Below are positions 1 through 9,741 of a stretch of 22,367 bases of DNA, piece by piece. Under the pieces are notes generated by a model. It searched no databases, was not told where the DNA came from, and saw only the letters and a program-made list of their open reading frames with translations. The stretch comes from a virus. The position numbers and the translations under genes were made by a program. The stretch lies in the IMG/VR virus record IMGVR_UViG_3300001589_000116, positions 6,089-28,455 of that record. One strand, given 5' to 3'. Position 1 is the first letter of the stretch. Each line of letters begins with the position of its first letter.

Positions 1-74
1 ATACTTTGTGACCATATACTCATAACTCCACCTAATACGGTTGAGCCGAGCATGGTAATCATCTCGAACGGCAT
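1..74 (-). CDS. small membrane protein, partial (3' end outside window)
   Basis: Only the first 24 codons are inside the window. The start is well supported because AGGAGAAG lies about 6 bases before the ATG at 74. The visible N-terminus reads MPFEMITMLGSTVLGGVMSI, a hydrophobic, glycine-containing segment that could be a membrane helix, followed by WSQS. I recall similar short proteins with an N-terminal membrane segment in marine podoviruses, sometimes annotated as holin-like, but that is memory and not a search. It follows the HNH endonuclease and the XhlA-like protein, so a lysis role is plausible but unproven. The rest of the gene lies to the left of the window. Confidence 0.7.
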   Translation of the reverse strand, partial: MPFEMITMLGSTVLGGVMSIWSQS

Positions 75-85
75 TTTATCTTCTC

Positions 86-565
86 CTAATTGTTTTGTGT
101 AATTAATTTACAGAGTTTAATAAACTCTTTTTGCTTTAAATCATTTTTTGCAACATTCACATCAGCACATACCAATTGAATATTTTTTTTTGTGTAACCC
201 TTATCGCTGTTAATGCGATCAATACTTATGTTGGTGTTGCATTTTTTATTTAAACCAATAATGCGAGTCATTGGTCTTTTAGATAAAGCACACAAACCTT
301 GTTGTTTTTCTAATAGCTTTAATAAAAAATCTATATCAACAGAGATAGGTATCTTGCCGTGACGATTAGATCTTCTGCTATGAGTTAATTTTCTTTTTAA
401 AAACGAACGATTAGTTTTAGCGTATCGTTCTTGTAGTTGTGACGACTTGCAGATCTTACATGCGTCTACAGTCGGATTTTTCCGATGAGTATTATTAATG
501 TAGAATTCACTTATTGCTTTTTCTTTATTACAAATACGGCAAATATGCCTTCTTTGATGAAGCAT
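86..565 (-). CDS. HNH endonuclease with N-terminal zinc-finger cysteines
   Basis: This 159-residue protein has two CxxC pairs near the N-terminus (C9/C12 and C36/C39) that probably bind zinc, then a basic linker rich in Arg and Lys (about 50-72). The C-terminal core includes ISIDRINSDKGYTKKNIQLV (about 113-132), the pattern of the phage HNH fold with D116-R117 and N128, followed by C133. The family nicks or cuts DNA. Free-standing copies in phage genomes often act as homing endonucleases, and others assist packaging. No terminase is next to it; it sits between small membrane proteins in the late cluster, which favours a mobile, homing-type insertion. No strong ribosome binding site precedes the ATG at 565, and an alternative out-of-frame ATG lies 3 bases upstream, so the start is less certain than the family call. 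Confidence 0.82.
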   Translation of the reverse strand: MLHQRRHICRICNKEKAISEFYINNTHRKNPTVDACKICKSSQLQERYAKTNRSFLKRKLTHSRRSNRHGKIPISVDIDFLLKLLEKQQGLCALSKRPMTRIIGLNKKCNTNISIDRINSDKGYTKKNIQLVCADVNVAKNDLKQKEFIKLCKLITQNN

Positions 566-595
566 TCATAAACCAAACCGAGCGTACCAGTTTGT

Positions 596-832
596 TTAAA
601 AGATAATACCTAACATAGATTGAACTGTGTCTGCGAATATTACTGCTAACATTATAGCAAATCCTACGGCCAATTTATAGATCTGGTTAACACTTTTTTT
701 CAGTTCTTGAACTTCAAGACTGAGGTTCTCCATTTGATTGTCGCGCATAATTAATACTTCCTGTGATAGTAGTGCAACCTTCTTATCTAATTCGATGATT
801 GCTTCTCGATTTTGTTGTGATTGGGTAGCCAT
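596..832 (-). CDS. XhlA-like coiled-coil protein with C-terminal membrane anchor
   Basis: The protein has 78 residues. Residues about 8-52 form a probable coiled coil with regular hydrophobic spacing (Ile, Leu, Val among Glu, Lys and Gln). Residues about 53-77 are hydrophobic and end the protein, giving one C-terminal membrane segment. This layout matches XhlA-type proteins, which work with holins in host lysis, but the fold is simple and a tail-anchored structural role is also possible. The ATG follows the stop codon of the giant virion protein directly (TAA then ATG), with GAGGA upstream inside that gene, so the two are probably translationally coupled. Position right after the ejection-protein block and beside another small membrane gene supports a lysis-related function. 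Confidence 0.6.
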   Translation of the reverse strand: MATQSQQNREAIIELDKKVALLSQEVLIMRDNQMENLSLEVQELKKSVNQIYKLAVGFAIMLAVIFADTVQSMLGIIF

Positions 833-3800
833 TTACTTCATATCCTCTATATATTTTAAGTACTCTGGTCGTTGAGATTTTCTTAACTTCTTAACTGTAT
901 TAATTGCTCTAGGTGTTCTAAGGTTTCTAAACATTCTGCGGATGTAACCATTGTTAATAGGAATATCATCCTCTCGTGCTTCAGTTCTAATACGATTTAA
1001 TTCTTCTCTAAACTTCTCAGGATTGGTTTTGGCATAACGTGTATATACATATGCCATGTCGGTATAAACTTTTTTTGTTTCACGATCTAAATTGTTATCA
1101 TCAAACATTAATAGTTCATTTAAATCAGATTCTAGTGAGAACTTAGTAGGGCGACCACCAATCATATAGTTAAAGACATCAAGTCTAGATACTTTATTAC
1201 TGACTACTTGCCCTGATTTGTAACCACTAGTGTAAACAATGTTAGATGGACTAGCTAAGTTCTTCATGATTGTCTCAGCATACAATTGTAAGGTACTCAT
1301 ATCGGTTGTTGCTAGTACTGCCAAATCTTGACCGCCTGCTAACATCTCAATACCTTTTAATGGTTTACCAATACCACTTGTAATATTAACTGTTTGATCA
1401 CCAAAAGTAGCACCAGCTTGTTGTAGCTTACGAGCGTTAATTAAAGTAGATATAAATGGACCCTTAAATTGATCCATTAAGTTATCACCTATACTTAAAC
1501 GATCATTGTAAGGAATAAATCTATTACCTAAACCAACCCTAGAAGATATATCTTGGCCAATTAAAGTAGGTAAACCTTTAACAAAAAGGTCAGCCATCAT
1601 ACCACTAGTTTCACCGTTAGCATGAGCATCTAAATTAGTACGCATTAAAAATTTAATTGGTGAATACTCATCACCGAATAAAGATCTGATTAACCAATCA
1701 AGAGCTTGTAAACCAGGTAATCCTAATGCTCCCGCTAGTATATAAATGTGTAGTAATTGTTTTAACATTACCTTACGCATCTCTTTAATTCTAGCGACTG
1801 CTTCTTCGGCAGTCTCAATAGTGCCATCGTCTTTTTCTAAACGAGTGTTTGGATTAAATGGATTGAGTTCAGCATCTTTCCATATACCTAAAGTAAATGC
1901 AGTTTGTTTGAATAAGAAGTTTTTAAATTGCGTTCCAACTTTTAAACCTTTTATTCTTAAAATTTTTGATGTATCAGATTTGTCATAGAAGAACTGTGTA
2001 TCGTTCCACGCTTTTTGGCCATCAAATCTAGCTTGTTTTTCTGTCTTGCCGTTGTTGGTAGCTCTAGTATGTCCTGCCGTATAAGCCATCATACGGTTAA
2101 AGACTTCTGCTTTTTGAAATAAGAACATAGAGTACTTAGCAATAGTGCCACGATCTAAATTCATTTCAGTACCATCAGTAAATAGACCTTGGTCTACATC
2201 TACACCACCTTCATCAAATCTTTGATCCCACATAGTAGTAAACTCAGTGTCAGTACCAGTCATTTTACCACGAGTATAACGTGAAAGAATTCCATACGAT
2301 TGTATTATTTCGCTGTAACTATAAAGTGCTGAAGTATTAATAAAACTTTGCGATAAGTTAACAATTGGTGATAGTAAGTTCATAAACATACCTAATTTAG
2401 TATGTGCTGAGATACCTAAAATTGCTTGTATAGTAGGATCAAAAACTTTAGTTGATCCATCTTCGGATACTATACCTGCGTCTGAAGAGGCTTTTACTCT
2501 GCCGTAGACCATCATTCCTAACGGTACACCTATAATTAAACCAATAACAGGAGCGCCAAAAATACCTACGACACCTGCAGCTCCTAATCCTGTCATACCA
2601 GAATAAAGTGTTGCTCGATCTAAGCCTTTAACTTTACCTTTAGTTAAGGTGTCAATACTATTATCAACTGTATTAAAAAATGAATCAAATACACTATCAA
2701 ATGTATTTTCGAAACCGCCTTCAACATTACTAATGTCATTGATAAAGTTTCTAAATTCGTCTTTCATTAAGTCATCAACTGATGAATACTCTCCATCGTC
2801 TAATGCTTGTTGTATTTCATTAGCGTCATATTTCATTTCATCTAATATTAAGAAACGCATGACGTTTTGAATATGTGAACCTAATATCTTTTGAGTGTCA
2901 GTTGAGTAACCTTCAGCACCTAATCGTTCTTTTTCAAATGAAGCGGTAACTCTTCTATCACCCATTTTAACATTTAAGTCTCTATTAATTTGAGCTAATG
3001 ATTGTCTACCTGTTCTAACATCTTCTAATTGATCCGCAGTTAAAGATACTGCTAACTTTTCAATTGTTTTATCATTAAGTGTAGTTGCACTGACAGCACT
3101 GTCAGCCCAAGTTGTTCCTCTATTTATAACTACAATTTTATCGTCTTTATACTTAGGGTTAGCTTCAATAAAGTTTTCTGCTGCTTGTCTTGCTTGAGCA
3201 TCTGTATCAAAATAACCTTGCTCACTAAATATGTTTTTAACTTTACCGTCTGCGCTAACAATTCTAACACTATGACTACCAAACCATATATGAGGCAGAT
3301 AACCATCATTAGTTTTAATATCAAACTCAGGTTTTATTCTAGAATTCTCAATATCAATCATTACAATTTGACGATTTAATTTTAATTGATATGGGTTACT
3401 ACCTTTGTAGCCTCTTTTATAACCAATCTCTTTTTCAATTTCTCTAATACGCTCATTTAGTCTATTAATATTTTCTTCTCTAAGTTTGGCTTTCTCAGCA
3501 TTTCTTAGTTTAGGAGTACGATAAACTCTTTTAAGTTGATTATATATTTCTTCACGTTCTTTTAAAGATTCAATGATATCAATCTCGGCTCTTTCTGCTT
3601 CAAAATCAGCTTTAGCTTTAGCCGCAGCTTGGGCTTGGGCTGTTTTAACTGCATCACTTTCCATGATTAAGTTTTCTAATTGTTTGCCGTTCTTGATGTC
3701 AACCCCTGGAAAATCTTTAACAGTAAATTTCATTGACCAACCAGAAGCTACTGAGTCACCGTCAGGGAGTTTTACTACATAACCTATAATTTTTTTAGTT

Positions 3801-6800
3801 TTAGGATCTTTAATACGTTCAACAATTTCAACTTTAGTTGCACCTTTAAACTCAGGTGTTTCAAGACTATCAAATGTTTCTTTTACGTCAGCTAATAAGT
3901 CTTTTAATCTTTTAGTAGCTTTAGGTCTAATGTTGTCGTTGTGTTCGTTAATTAATGTACCAAGTTCATCAAGGGTGTTACGAGTTTCATTGTAACCATC
4001 AATACCTTCTTTAGTTAACTTGATTGTTTTATCACCAATAACAATACCCTCTTGTAACTCTGCTAATGAATACTTCTTACCTTGGCGATCACCTTCTACT
4101 ATAATTGCAGATACATCTGCACGTTCAGCTTCAGGAACTTTACGCCAAACATCATTGTATCTCTTAAAGATACGACTCATTTTTGAGGTTACACTTTGTG
4201 TATTAAATTGAAATTTTTCTATAACTTTTCTAACTTGAGGATAGACATAAGTACCATCAGGATTACGCATACTCCAAAGTTTTAATGGGCTTTGTACCCA
4301 CTTTAAAAAATTTACTTTCCATTTCTTAGGTGCTTTCTTACCTGAAGTACCATCACCGTCACTGCTATCACTTTCAACACCAGCTTCATCAGGCACAATT
4401 GGCTCTGCAAGTTCTGCAAGTTTTTCTTCTTCAGTCATCTCATCAACTACAACTTTAGCTTCTGCTTCAGTACGTTCAACGGACTCTGTAACTGCTTCGA
4501 CAATTTCTGGATCTTCTATAATTTTACTTATAGGTAAGCCAGCTTCTAGCATTATGTCAGTTTCGCTAGAATCAAATTCTTCAGATCTATAATCTTCAAG
4601 AAATTCTTGCTCTTCTATTCTAAATGGCCACATACGCATATTAGGTATGTATAATAAATTTTCAGTTTCAACTTCATAATGATCTCTAAGTTTATCAAGT
4701 GCCTCTTCAATTACATCTTCATCAAATTTTCGATTTAAATTCTGCTCACCTTTAAATGGAGTAAAGTTTTTAAATCCAACTGGGGTGTTATCAGAGAACC
4801 GAGGTCTAAGAGCAGGTGGCGCTCTTTGGTTAATAAATTTAGATCGCCATATTTTATTACTAGCTCTATTATCCATTAAGAATTTAAAGCCAGGAGTTGC
4901 TTGGGTAGTAGCAAATATTTTTTCCCATATCTCAGAAACTCTTTTAAAGAATTTTTCTGACATTGTTTTTGGTGGGATTCTTTCCATAGACCATCGAGCA
5001 GTTTGCTCAGCAAACCATTCAGAAAAACTTAATTGATAATTTGCTCCGTACTTGCCATCACCTAGAGTTTCATCTACAATCTTGTTATCAATACGGTTTT
5101 GTTTAAATTCAAAATTACTAAATCGATTTAAATCTAAAACAAGACTATCTACATCAAGTGTACCGTCTTTTAATAAGTAAGTTGTATTACCTGAATCTCT
5201 TAAACCTTGACCACGTTTAATATTGCGAAGGCCTACTATAGTTCTAGATGTGCCTTCTTTATAAGCTGGAGACGCAAACATCTGAGTAAGTTTTCTAGAT
5301 ACATTTGATTTATTAAATTCTAGATTTTGTTTTTTATTGCCTTCACTTAGGTACGCATAATAATCTCTTAGTACTGCAACCTTTTCTACATCAGTTGTAT
5401 TATTAAATAATTCCCATTCTAAAATGTGACCAACTTCATGAGCAACTGTGTTTAAAATAGAAATGTCTTCAGTTGATCTTTGTAGTTCAGCATTTTGTAT
5501 ACCAGGAAAAAGTTTTGCTCTTTCACCTCTAGTGTTTGATGTATTTAAAAATATTTTATAAGTATGGTTTTCTAATGCATCTGGTCCAAATTCATTAACA
5601 AAACCATAAACATCATCAGCACCACTATCTAAAATGTAATCTTTGGCATACTTTTCGTATTGTTCTTTTATTTTTGTTAATGCATCTTCGTTGCGACCAA
5701 TATAAAGTTCATATATAGTCATGTTTAAGCGTTTAGCTTCTCTTCGAATAAAGGCTTTTCTACTTAGGCGTGGTTGAACATTATGTTTTTCTAGAACTTC
5801 AGCTTTAATCTTGCCATTTTTTTGTGTATCCTTGTCGGTATAAAAAAAGATATTAATATCTTCTTTCATATTAAGTTTTTCTAAAATTTCTTTAGCATAA
5901 CCTAATGCAAAATCTGGAACATTTTCAGTTCCAATTACTTTACCATCTAGTGCGCCCCCAAATGGACCAAACTTAGGTGTCGATTTAGTTGGAACTGCTG
6001 GTCCTTTAGTTTTCTTCTTAACAACTTTTTCTTCTGCACCAAAAGTATTTGACCAAGACTTTTTGTCATATTCTAATTTACTGCCATCAGGTAAATAAAA
6101 ATCTAAAATTTTATCTGAGTATTCATTTATCTCACTCTGTTGTTCTGTTAAAAATCTTTGATCGCTAGGTGCATCTAATAAAAGAGGAATAGCATTAACG
6201 CCTTCTTCAAGATAACTTTTAATAATATTTAAATCATCTGCCCTCATCACGCCTAATGTTAATTTACCCTTACGATCTGAAACTTTAATATTTTGTATTA
6301 ATTTACCATCATTTGTTGATGTTCCTTTATTATTAATAACACCTGGAAATAAAGATTGATTAGATCTAATTGCCATTTTGGTTTCATCAATAAAACCAGA
6401 CTCACCAAATGCAGGGTTATTAACTGCTGTACCAAATTGATCGACTAACTTTTGAGCTTGATCTTTATTAATAAAAGCAACCTTACCTAAAAATGGTATT
6501 GCATCTTTTGATCTTCTTTGATCTTTTAATCTTGTTCTTAATGCTGCTTGTGATTTAGCTTCTTTGTTACTAGCAACGGCTCTTTGGACAGAAGGTCTTC
6601 TTTTGTTGAATGATTGTTGAGTATCAATAAGTGTCGCTGTATCTGCTATGTCTTTTGGATCTAACTCCGTAACAGTTTCGGCAACTGGTTTAGTGTCGGT
6701 AGTTGGTTTATTGTAGATGCCTCTTTTTTCAGCTTCTTTTTTAAGAGCAAAACCTTCACGCATTTTAGAATAATAAGCACCATCACCAGTTGCTTTTGCT

Positions 6801-8419
6801 TCTTTTATTTCTTTAAGACTTCTTCTTCTATCTTCTAGAAATGCTAGAATTTGATCATCAGATAAATCTTTAACTTTTATCCTAGTGTCTTTGCCATCTA
6901 TAGTAGCTAACTCAAAATCATCACCTAAAGGATCAACAGTTTCATAATCAAATCCAAGAATATGTTCTTCACCATCTATCTCAAATCGAACAGCACCTGT
7001 ATTTGTATCACGCGCAATAACTCTTCCTCTTTTTTTTCTACCTTGAATATCATAGACATCTATATGTGAACCATCATCAATATCATCTTTAGTAGTCTTT
7101 GGTCGCCAGTCAGGACCATTGTCATCAAACGGAGTTAAGTCAACTGTGTCAAATCCAAACGGATCAAGTTCTTCTTCTGCCTCCATGTCGTAGTAACCGT
7201 CATCGGGTAATACAGTTTTAAAACCAACAGTAGGGTCAGTAGGGGTTGAACCACCTATATTGTTAATGCCTTCAGCTATTTCTTTTTCTGCATCGATTGA
7301 GGCTTTGATTCTGCGTGTCTTTGCTTTTGCAAACGGATAAACAATTGCAGTTAAAGTACCACCCGCAATACCACCTAAAATACCTTCGTATTGATTTTCT
7401 GCCCAACCAATAGTTTTTTCCGGGTCTAAGAACATCTGCTCAATATAATCTTGTGCAATAGCTTGAGCGTATTCCTGGCCGCCTTCAAGAAAGGCTCCAG
7501 ACACCGCACCTGTAAATACATCACCAGTAACTTGAGCTAGTTTATTGTTGCCCATCTTTTTGGCAACACCTTCAAGAACTGGATTCTTACCAATAATTTT
7601 ACCAAGAAGACTGTATGTCATTGCAGTCTTAGCTTTGCCACCTTTACTAAGTTTAGATAACTTACTTCCTACTGCAACTATGGGAAGTGCTTCTGCCATA
7701 CCTAAACCAAATGAGGCTCCTACAGCTTTTGAAAATTCAATATCATATTCATCGTAACCTAAACCTCTGGCACGTTCAGCCATATCATTTGCTGCCATAC
7801 CACCACCTAAAGCAGCCATCATACCAAATCCACCCAATGGACCACCCACAAAACTACCTGCTACACCTGCACCAATAAAACCACCTAGGTTACCAAACAC
7901 ATAACCAATGTCATCAACCCAATCATCGTCTTCAAAATCTACTTCACCAAACCATTCACGATTAGCATCACGGATAGCTTGTCCAGCTTTCCATAAAGTA
8001 CTGTCATTACCACTTGCAAACTCTTCAAAGAAATTTTTATAATCATCATCAGTTGCAGTTCCTGCCGCAACCGCTTCAGAAATACCTTGTAAAGATATGC
8101 CAGCAGTATCGATCACACCACTCATAAGACTTTGACCAAACTTACTTACAAACCCACGGTCATCAAAAGAATTTTCTGTGACTTGTGGCACTAATAAGTT
8201 ACGCATAGTCGAATCGCCAGAAACATATTGCGATACTTCAAATGCTTGAGCGTTAGGATTTAATTTTTCAAAATCCATTGACTGACCTTTTAAGAAGGTA
8301 GGCTCATAATTAGCAAGTGGATTGGAGAGTAGATTAACTTCAATATCTCTAGCGTCAGCATTAAGCCGTTGTTCTCTAGATGCAACTGGATTCTGCTCTT
8401 CTTCTAAGTTCTTAACCAT
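833..8419 (-). CDS. giant internal virion protein with metallopeptidase and PLxRFG-like regions
   Basis: This protein of 2528 residues is probably packaged in the head and ejected into the host. Residues about 170-365 are rich in Gly, Ala and hydrophobic residues, with several potential membrane-active helices. Residues about 380-620 are acidic, with a small beta-rich stretch. A zinc metallopeptidase motif HEVGH lies at 994-998, and SEWFAEQ at 1133-1139 gives a likely glutamate third ligand (E1134 or E1138). Residues about 1590-1680 form a charged coiled coil. PHIWFG at 1709-1714, preceded by Tyr-Leu, resembles the PLxRFG motif of large phage internal and polyvalent proteins. Two more hydrophobic stretches lie at about 1930-1975 and 2215-2248, flanking a segment with FNR (2107-2109) and a downstream TQF element typical of the same families. 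AAGGAA lies before the ATG. The internal-protein role is inferred from domains and position after other virion genes. No lysozyme or polymerase motif was found. Confidence 0.85.
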   Translation of the reverse strand: MVKNLEEEQNPVASREQRLNADARDIEVNLLSNPLANYEPTFLKGQSMDFEKLNPNAQAFEVSQYVSGDSTMRNLLVPQVTENSFDDRGFVSKFGQSLMSGVIDTAGISLQGISEAVAAGTATDDDYKNFFEEFASGNDSTLWKAGQAIRDANREWFGEVDFEDDDWVDDIGYVFGNLGGFIGAGVAGSFVGGPLGGFGMMAALGGGMAANDMAERARGLGYDEYDIEFSKAVGASFGLGMAEALPIVAVGSKLSKLSKGGKAKTAMTYSLLGKIIGKNPVLEGVAKKMGNNKLAQVTGDVFTGAVSGAFLEGGQEYAQAIAQDYIEQMFLDPEKTIGWAENQYEGILGGIAGGTLTAIVYPFAKAKTRRIKASIDAEKEIAEGINNIGGSTPTDPTVGFKTVLPDDGYYDMEAEEELDPFGFDTVDLTPFDDNGPDWRPKTTKDDIDDGSHIDVYDIQGRKKRGRVIARDTNTGAVRFEIDGEEHILGFDYETVDPLGDDFELATIDGKDTRIKVKDLSDDQILAFLEDRRRSLKEIKEAKATGDGAYYSKMREGFALKKEAEKRGIYNKPTTDTKPVAETVTELDPKDIADTATLIDTQQSFNKRRPSVQRAVASNKEAKSQAALRTRLKDQRRSKDAIPFLGKVAFINKDQAQKLVDQFGTAVNNPAFGESGFIDETKMAIRSNQSLFPGVINNKGTSTNDGKLIQNIKVSDRKGKLTLGVMRADDLNIIKSYLEEGVNAIPLLLDAPSDQRFLTEQQSEINEYSDKILDFYLPDGSKLEYDKKSWSNTFGAEEKVVKKKTKGPAVPTKSTPKFGPFGGALDGKVIGTENVPDFALGYAKEILEKLNMKEDINIFFYTDKDTQKNGKIKAEVLEKHNVQPRLSRKAFIRREAKRLNMTIYELYIGRNEDALTKIKEQYEKYAKDYILDSGADDVYGFVNEFGPDALENHTYKIFLNTSNTRGERAKLFPGIQNAELQRSTEDISILNTVAHEVGHILEWELFNNTTDVEKVAVLRDYYAYLSEGNKKQNLEFNKSNVSRKLTQMFASPAYKEGTSRTIVGLRNIKRGQGLRDSGNTTYLLKDGTLDVDSLVLDLNRFSNFEFKQNRIDNKIVDETLGDGKYGANYQLSFSEWFAEQTARWSMERIPPKTMSEKFFKRVSEIWEKIFATTQATPGFKFLMDNRASNKIWRSKFINQRAPPALRPRFSDNTPVGFKNFTPFKGEQNLNRKFDEDVIEEALDKLRDHYEVETENLLYIPNMRMWPFRIEEQEFLEDYRSEEFDSSETDIMLEAGLPISKIIEDPEIVEAVTESVERTEAEAKVVVDEMTEEEKLAELAEPIVPDEAGVESDSSDGDGTSGKKAPKKWKVNFLKWVQSPLKLWSMRNPDGTYVYPQVRKVIEKFQFNTQSVTSKMSRIFKRYNDVWRKVPEAERADVSAIIVEGDRQGKKYSLAELQEGIVIGDKTIKLTKEGIDGYNETRNTLDELGTLINEHNDNIRPKATKRLKDLLADVKETFDSLETPEFKGATKVEIVERIKDPKTKKIIGYVVKLPDGDSVASGWSMKFTVKDFPGVDIKNGKQLENLIMESDAVKTAQAQAAAKAKADFEAERAEIDIIESLKEREEIYNQLKRVYRTPKLRNAEKAKLREENINRLNERIREIEKEIGYKRGYKGSNPYQLKLNRQIVMIDIENSRIKPEFDIKTNDGYLPHIWFGSHSVRIVSADGKVKNIFSEQGYFDTDAQARQAAENFIEANPKYKDDKIVVINRGTTWADSAVSATTLNDKTIEKLAVSLTADQLEDVRTGRQSLAQINRDLNVKMGDRRVTASFEKERLGAEGYSTDTQKILGSHIQNVMRFLILDEMKYDANEIQQALDDGEYSSVDDLMKDEFRNFINDISNVEGGFENTFDSVFDSFFNTVDNSIDTLTKGKVKGLDRATLYSGMTGLGAAGVVGIFGAPVIGLIIGVPLGMMVYGRVKASSDAGIVSEDGSTKVFDPTIQAILGISAHTKLGMFMNLLSPIVNLSQSFINTSALYSYSEIIQSYGILSRYTRGKMTGTDTEFTTMWDQRFDEGGVDVDQGLFTDGTEMNLDRGTIAKYSMFLFQKAEVFNRMMAYTAGHTRATNNGKTEKQARFDGQKAWNDTQFFYDKSDTSKILRIKGLKVGTQFKNFLFKQTAFTLGIWKDAELNPFNPNTRLEKDDGTIETAEEAVARIKEMRKVMLKQLLHIYILAGALGLPGLQALDWLIRSLFGDEYSPIKFLMRTNLDAHANGETSGMMADLFVKGLPTLIGQDISSRVGLGNRFIPYNDRLSIGDNLMDQFKGPFISTLINARKLQQAGATFGDQTVNITSGIGKPLKGIEMLAGGQDLAVLATTDMSTLQLYAETIMKNLASPSNIVYTSGYKSGQVVSNKVSRLDVFNYMIGGRPTKFSLESDLNELLMFDDNNLDRETKKVYTDMAYVYTRYAKTNPEKFREELNRIRTEAREDDIPINNGYIRRMFRNLRTPRAINTVKKLRKSQRPEYLKYIEDMK

Positions 8420-8439
8420 TAATGATGTTCCTTGATTAT

Positions 8440-9741
8440 TTAGTAGCCAACAAAATCTTCTAGTTTACCACCAGAAGCTACCCATGCTTTTTGATCTGCT
8501 GTTAAGTTGCCTTGAGCAACTTCAGATGAAAGATTGTTAACATTTACGTTTTGATTGTCAGTTTTATTTAAACTTTTTTGATAACTTTCTGAACGCATAA
8601 TATCATACAATGTAGTTTGAGTGCCATTCAACGTCACTTTAACTTTTTTCTTTTGTGCGTCTGTTTTTTCACCATGCATGGCAACTACCGATTGTATTTC
8701 TTGATTAACTTTAAATCCTTGTTCTTGGTTATCACCATCCATAGTAATTTGAAAACCATTGTCGTCATCGTATACTGGCATACCAATTTTATTATCAACC
8801 ATGTTAGCAAGGTAATTTTTAGAATAAAAACTATTATCAGGATCCATTGCTTGTAATGATATCGCAACTTGGTTCCAATCAGTCTCTGAGTACTTAGTAC
8901 CAGTGTCACCGTCAGTGAAATCTTTAGTATTTTGTTTCACAATGTTTTCATAGATCTCGCTAGTTGTTTTAGCTTCATCAAGTTTAGACGCTCTATTTTC
9001 TTTAGCTGCTTCTAATGATGCTAGTTTCCTTGCATCAGCTTTATCAATTGTATCACTTACTGATTTAGCTGTAGTGCCTAAGAAGTCATCACCTGCACCT
9101 TGTGAATTAGCCATCATAGCCATGCCGAAATCTAAAAGATTTCGTGGTGCGGTACTGTCTTTGTCAGTAAATTTATCCCATTGTGTTTTAAAGAAACCTT
9201 TTTTATTTAATTCTTTAGGAAGTTTACCACCAACTTCTTTTTGTTTGTCACTTGGGCCACTTGTATCATTGCCTCTGTTATTAGATTTTCTTTGTTCATC
9301 ATTCATGTATCTATCCGATACATCCATTTTACCTAATAAATCTTTTACAGGTTGTGAATCAATATTTAGTATTCCGACATTACCGCCTTCAGCAGCAACA
9401 CTTTGTTCATCTAGATACTTTAATTCTTCTTCAGTAAATTTTCTGCTAGGTAAATCATACATAGCACTGTTTGCATCAATGCCTCGTTCTTCTAGTTCGT
9501 TTTGGTCTACTGATTTAACGTATGCACCTAGTGCATTACCATTGCCAAGTTCATCATAGTAAGCTCTTTCTTCATCAGTCAATTGTACCATTGGTTTATA
9601 TTGTTGATACACATTACCAAACTGATTAAGATTAGTTCTTTGATCACCTGAACCACGACCAGTCATATCTATTTGATTGTTAACCATGCTTTGAGGTTGT
9701 TGCATAGCTGCAAAATATTTTATCATTTCATCTGGTGACAT
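8440..9741 (-). CDS. probable internal virion protein, 433 aa
   Basis: I do not recognise a named family. The 433-residue protein is hydrophilic, with a Gln/Asn-rich N-terminus (1-50), an acidic segment (about 52-115), a low-complexity basic/Asn-rich linker (about 148-182), then an amphipathic Ala-rich region (about 200-270) beginning NLLDFGMAMMANSQGAG. That element resembles stretches I know from internal or ejected proteins of marine podoviruses. It overlaps the stop of the upstream Q/N-rich gene by one base (TAATG), with AAGGAGG before it, and lies 20 bases before the giant protein. This placement suggests the three products are made together and may form one internal complex. The role is inferred from context. 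Confidence 0.6.
   Translation of the reverse strand: MSPDEMIKYFAAMQQPQSMVNNQIDMTGRGSGDQRTNLNQFGNVYQQYKPMVQLTDEERAYYDELGNGNALGAYVKSVDQNELEERGIDANSAMYDLPSRKFTEEELKYLDEQSVAAEGGNVGILNIDSQPVKDLLGKMDVSDRYMNDEQRKSNNRGNDTSGPSDKQKEVGGKLPKELNKKGFFKTQWDKFTDKDSTAPRNLLDFGMAMMANSQGAGDDFLGTTAKSVSDTIDKADARKLASLEAAKENRASKLDEAKTTSEIYENIVKQNTKDFTDGDTGTKYSETDWNQVAISLQAMDPDNSFYSKNYLANMVDNKIGMPVYDDDNGFQITMDGDNQEQGFKVNQEIQSVVAMHGEKTDAQKKKVKVTLNGTQTTLYDIMRSESYQKSLNKTDNQNVNVNNLSSEVAQGNLTADQKAWVASGGKLEDFVGY

Noticed and set aside
1746-5036. Several plus-strand and alternate-frame open frames of 60-83 codons
   Set aside because: All fall inside the giant minus-strand gene, whose frame is unbroken and carries recognisable motifs. 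They show no ribosome binding sites or domain-like sequence.
833-8419. Giant gene as an N4-type virion RNA polymerase
   Set aside because: No single-subunit polymerase motifs were seen; visible motifs are a metallopeptidase HExxH and PLxRFG-like elements.
9074-9559. Plus-strand open frame of 161 codons
   Set aside because: It lies wholly antisense to the 433-residue virion gene, has no ribosome binding site pattern like its neighbours, and its Ser/Leu/Pro-rich product is what antisense reading of this composition gives.
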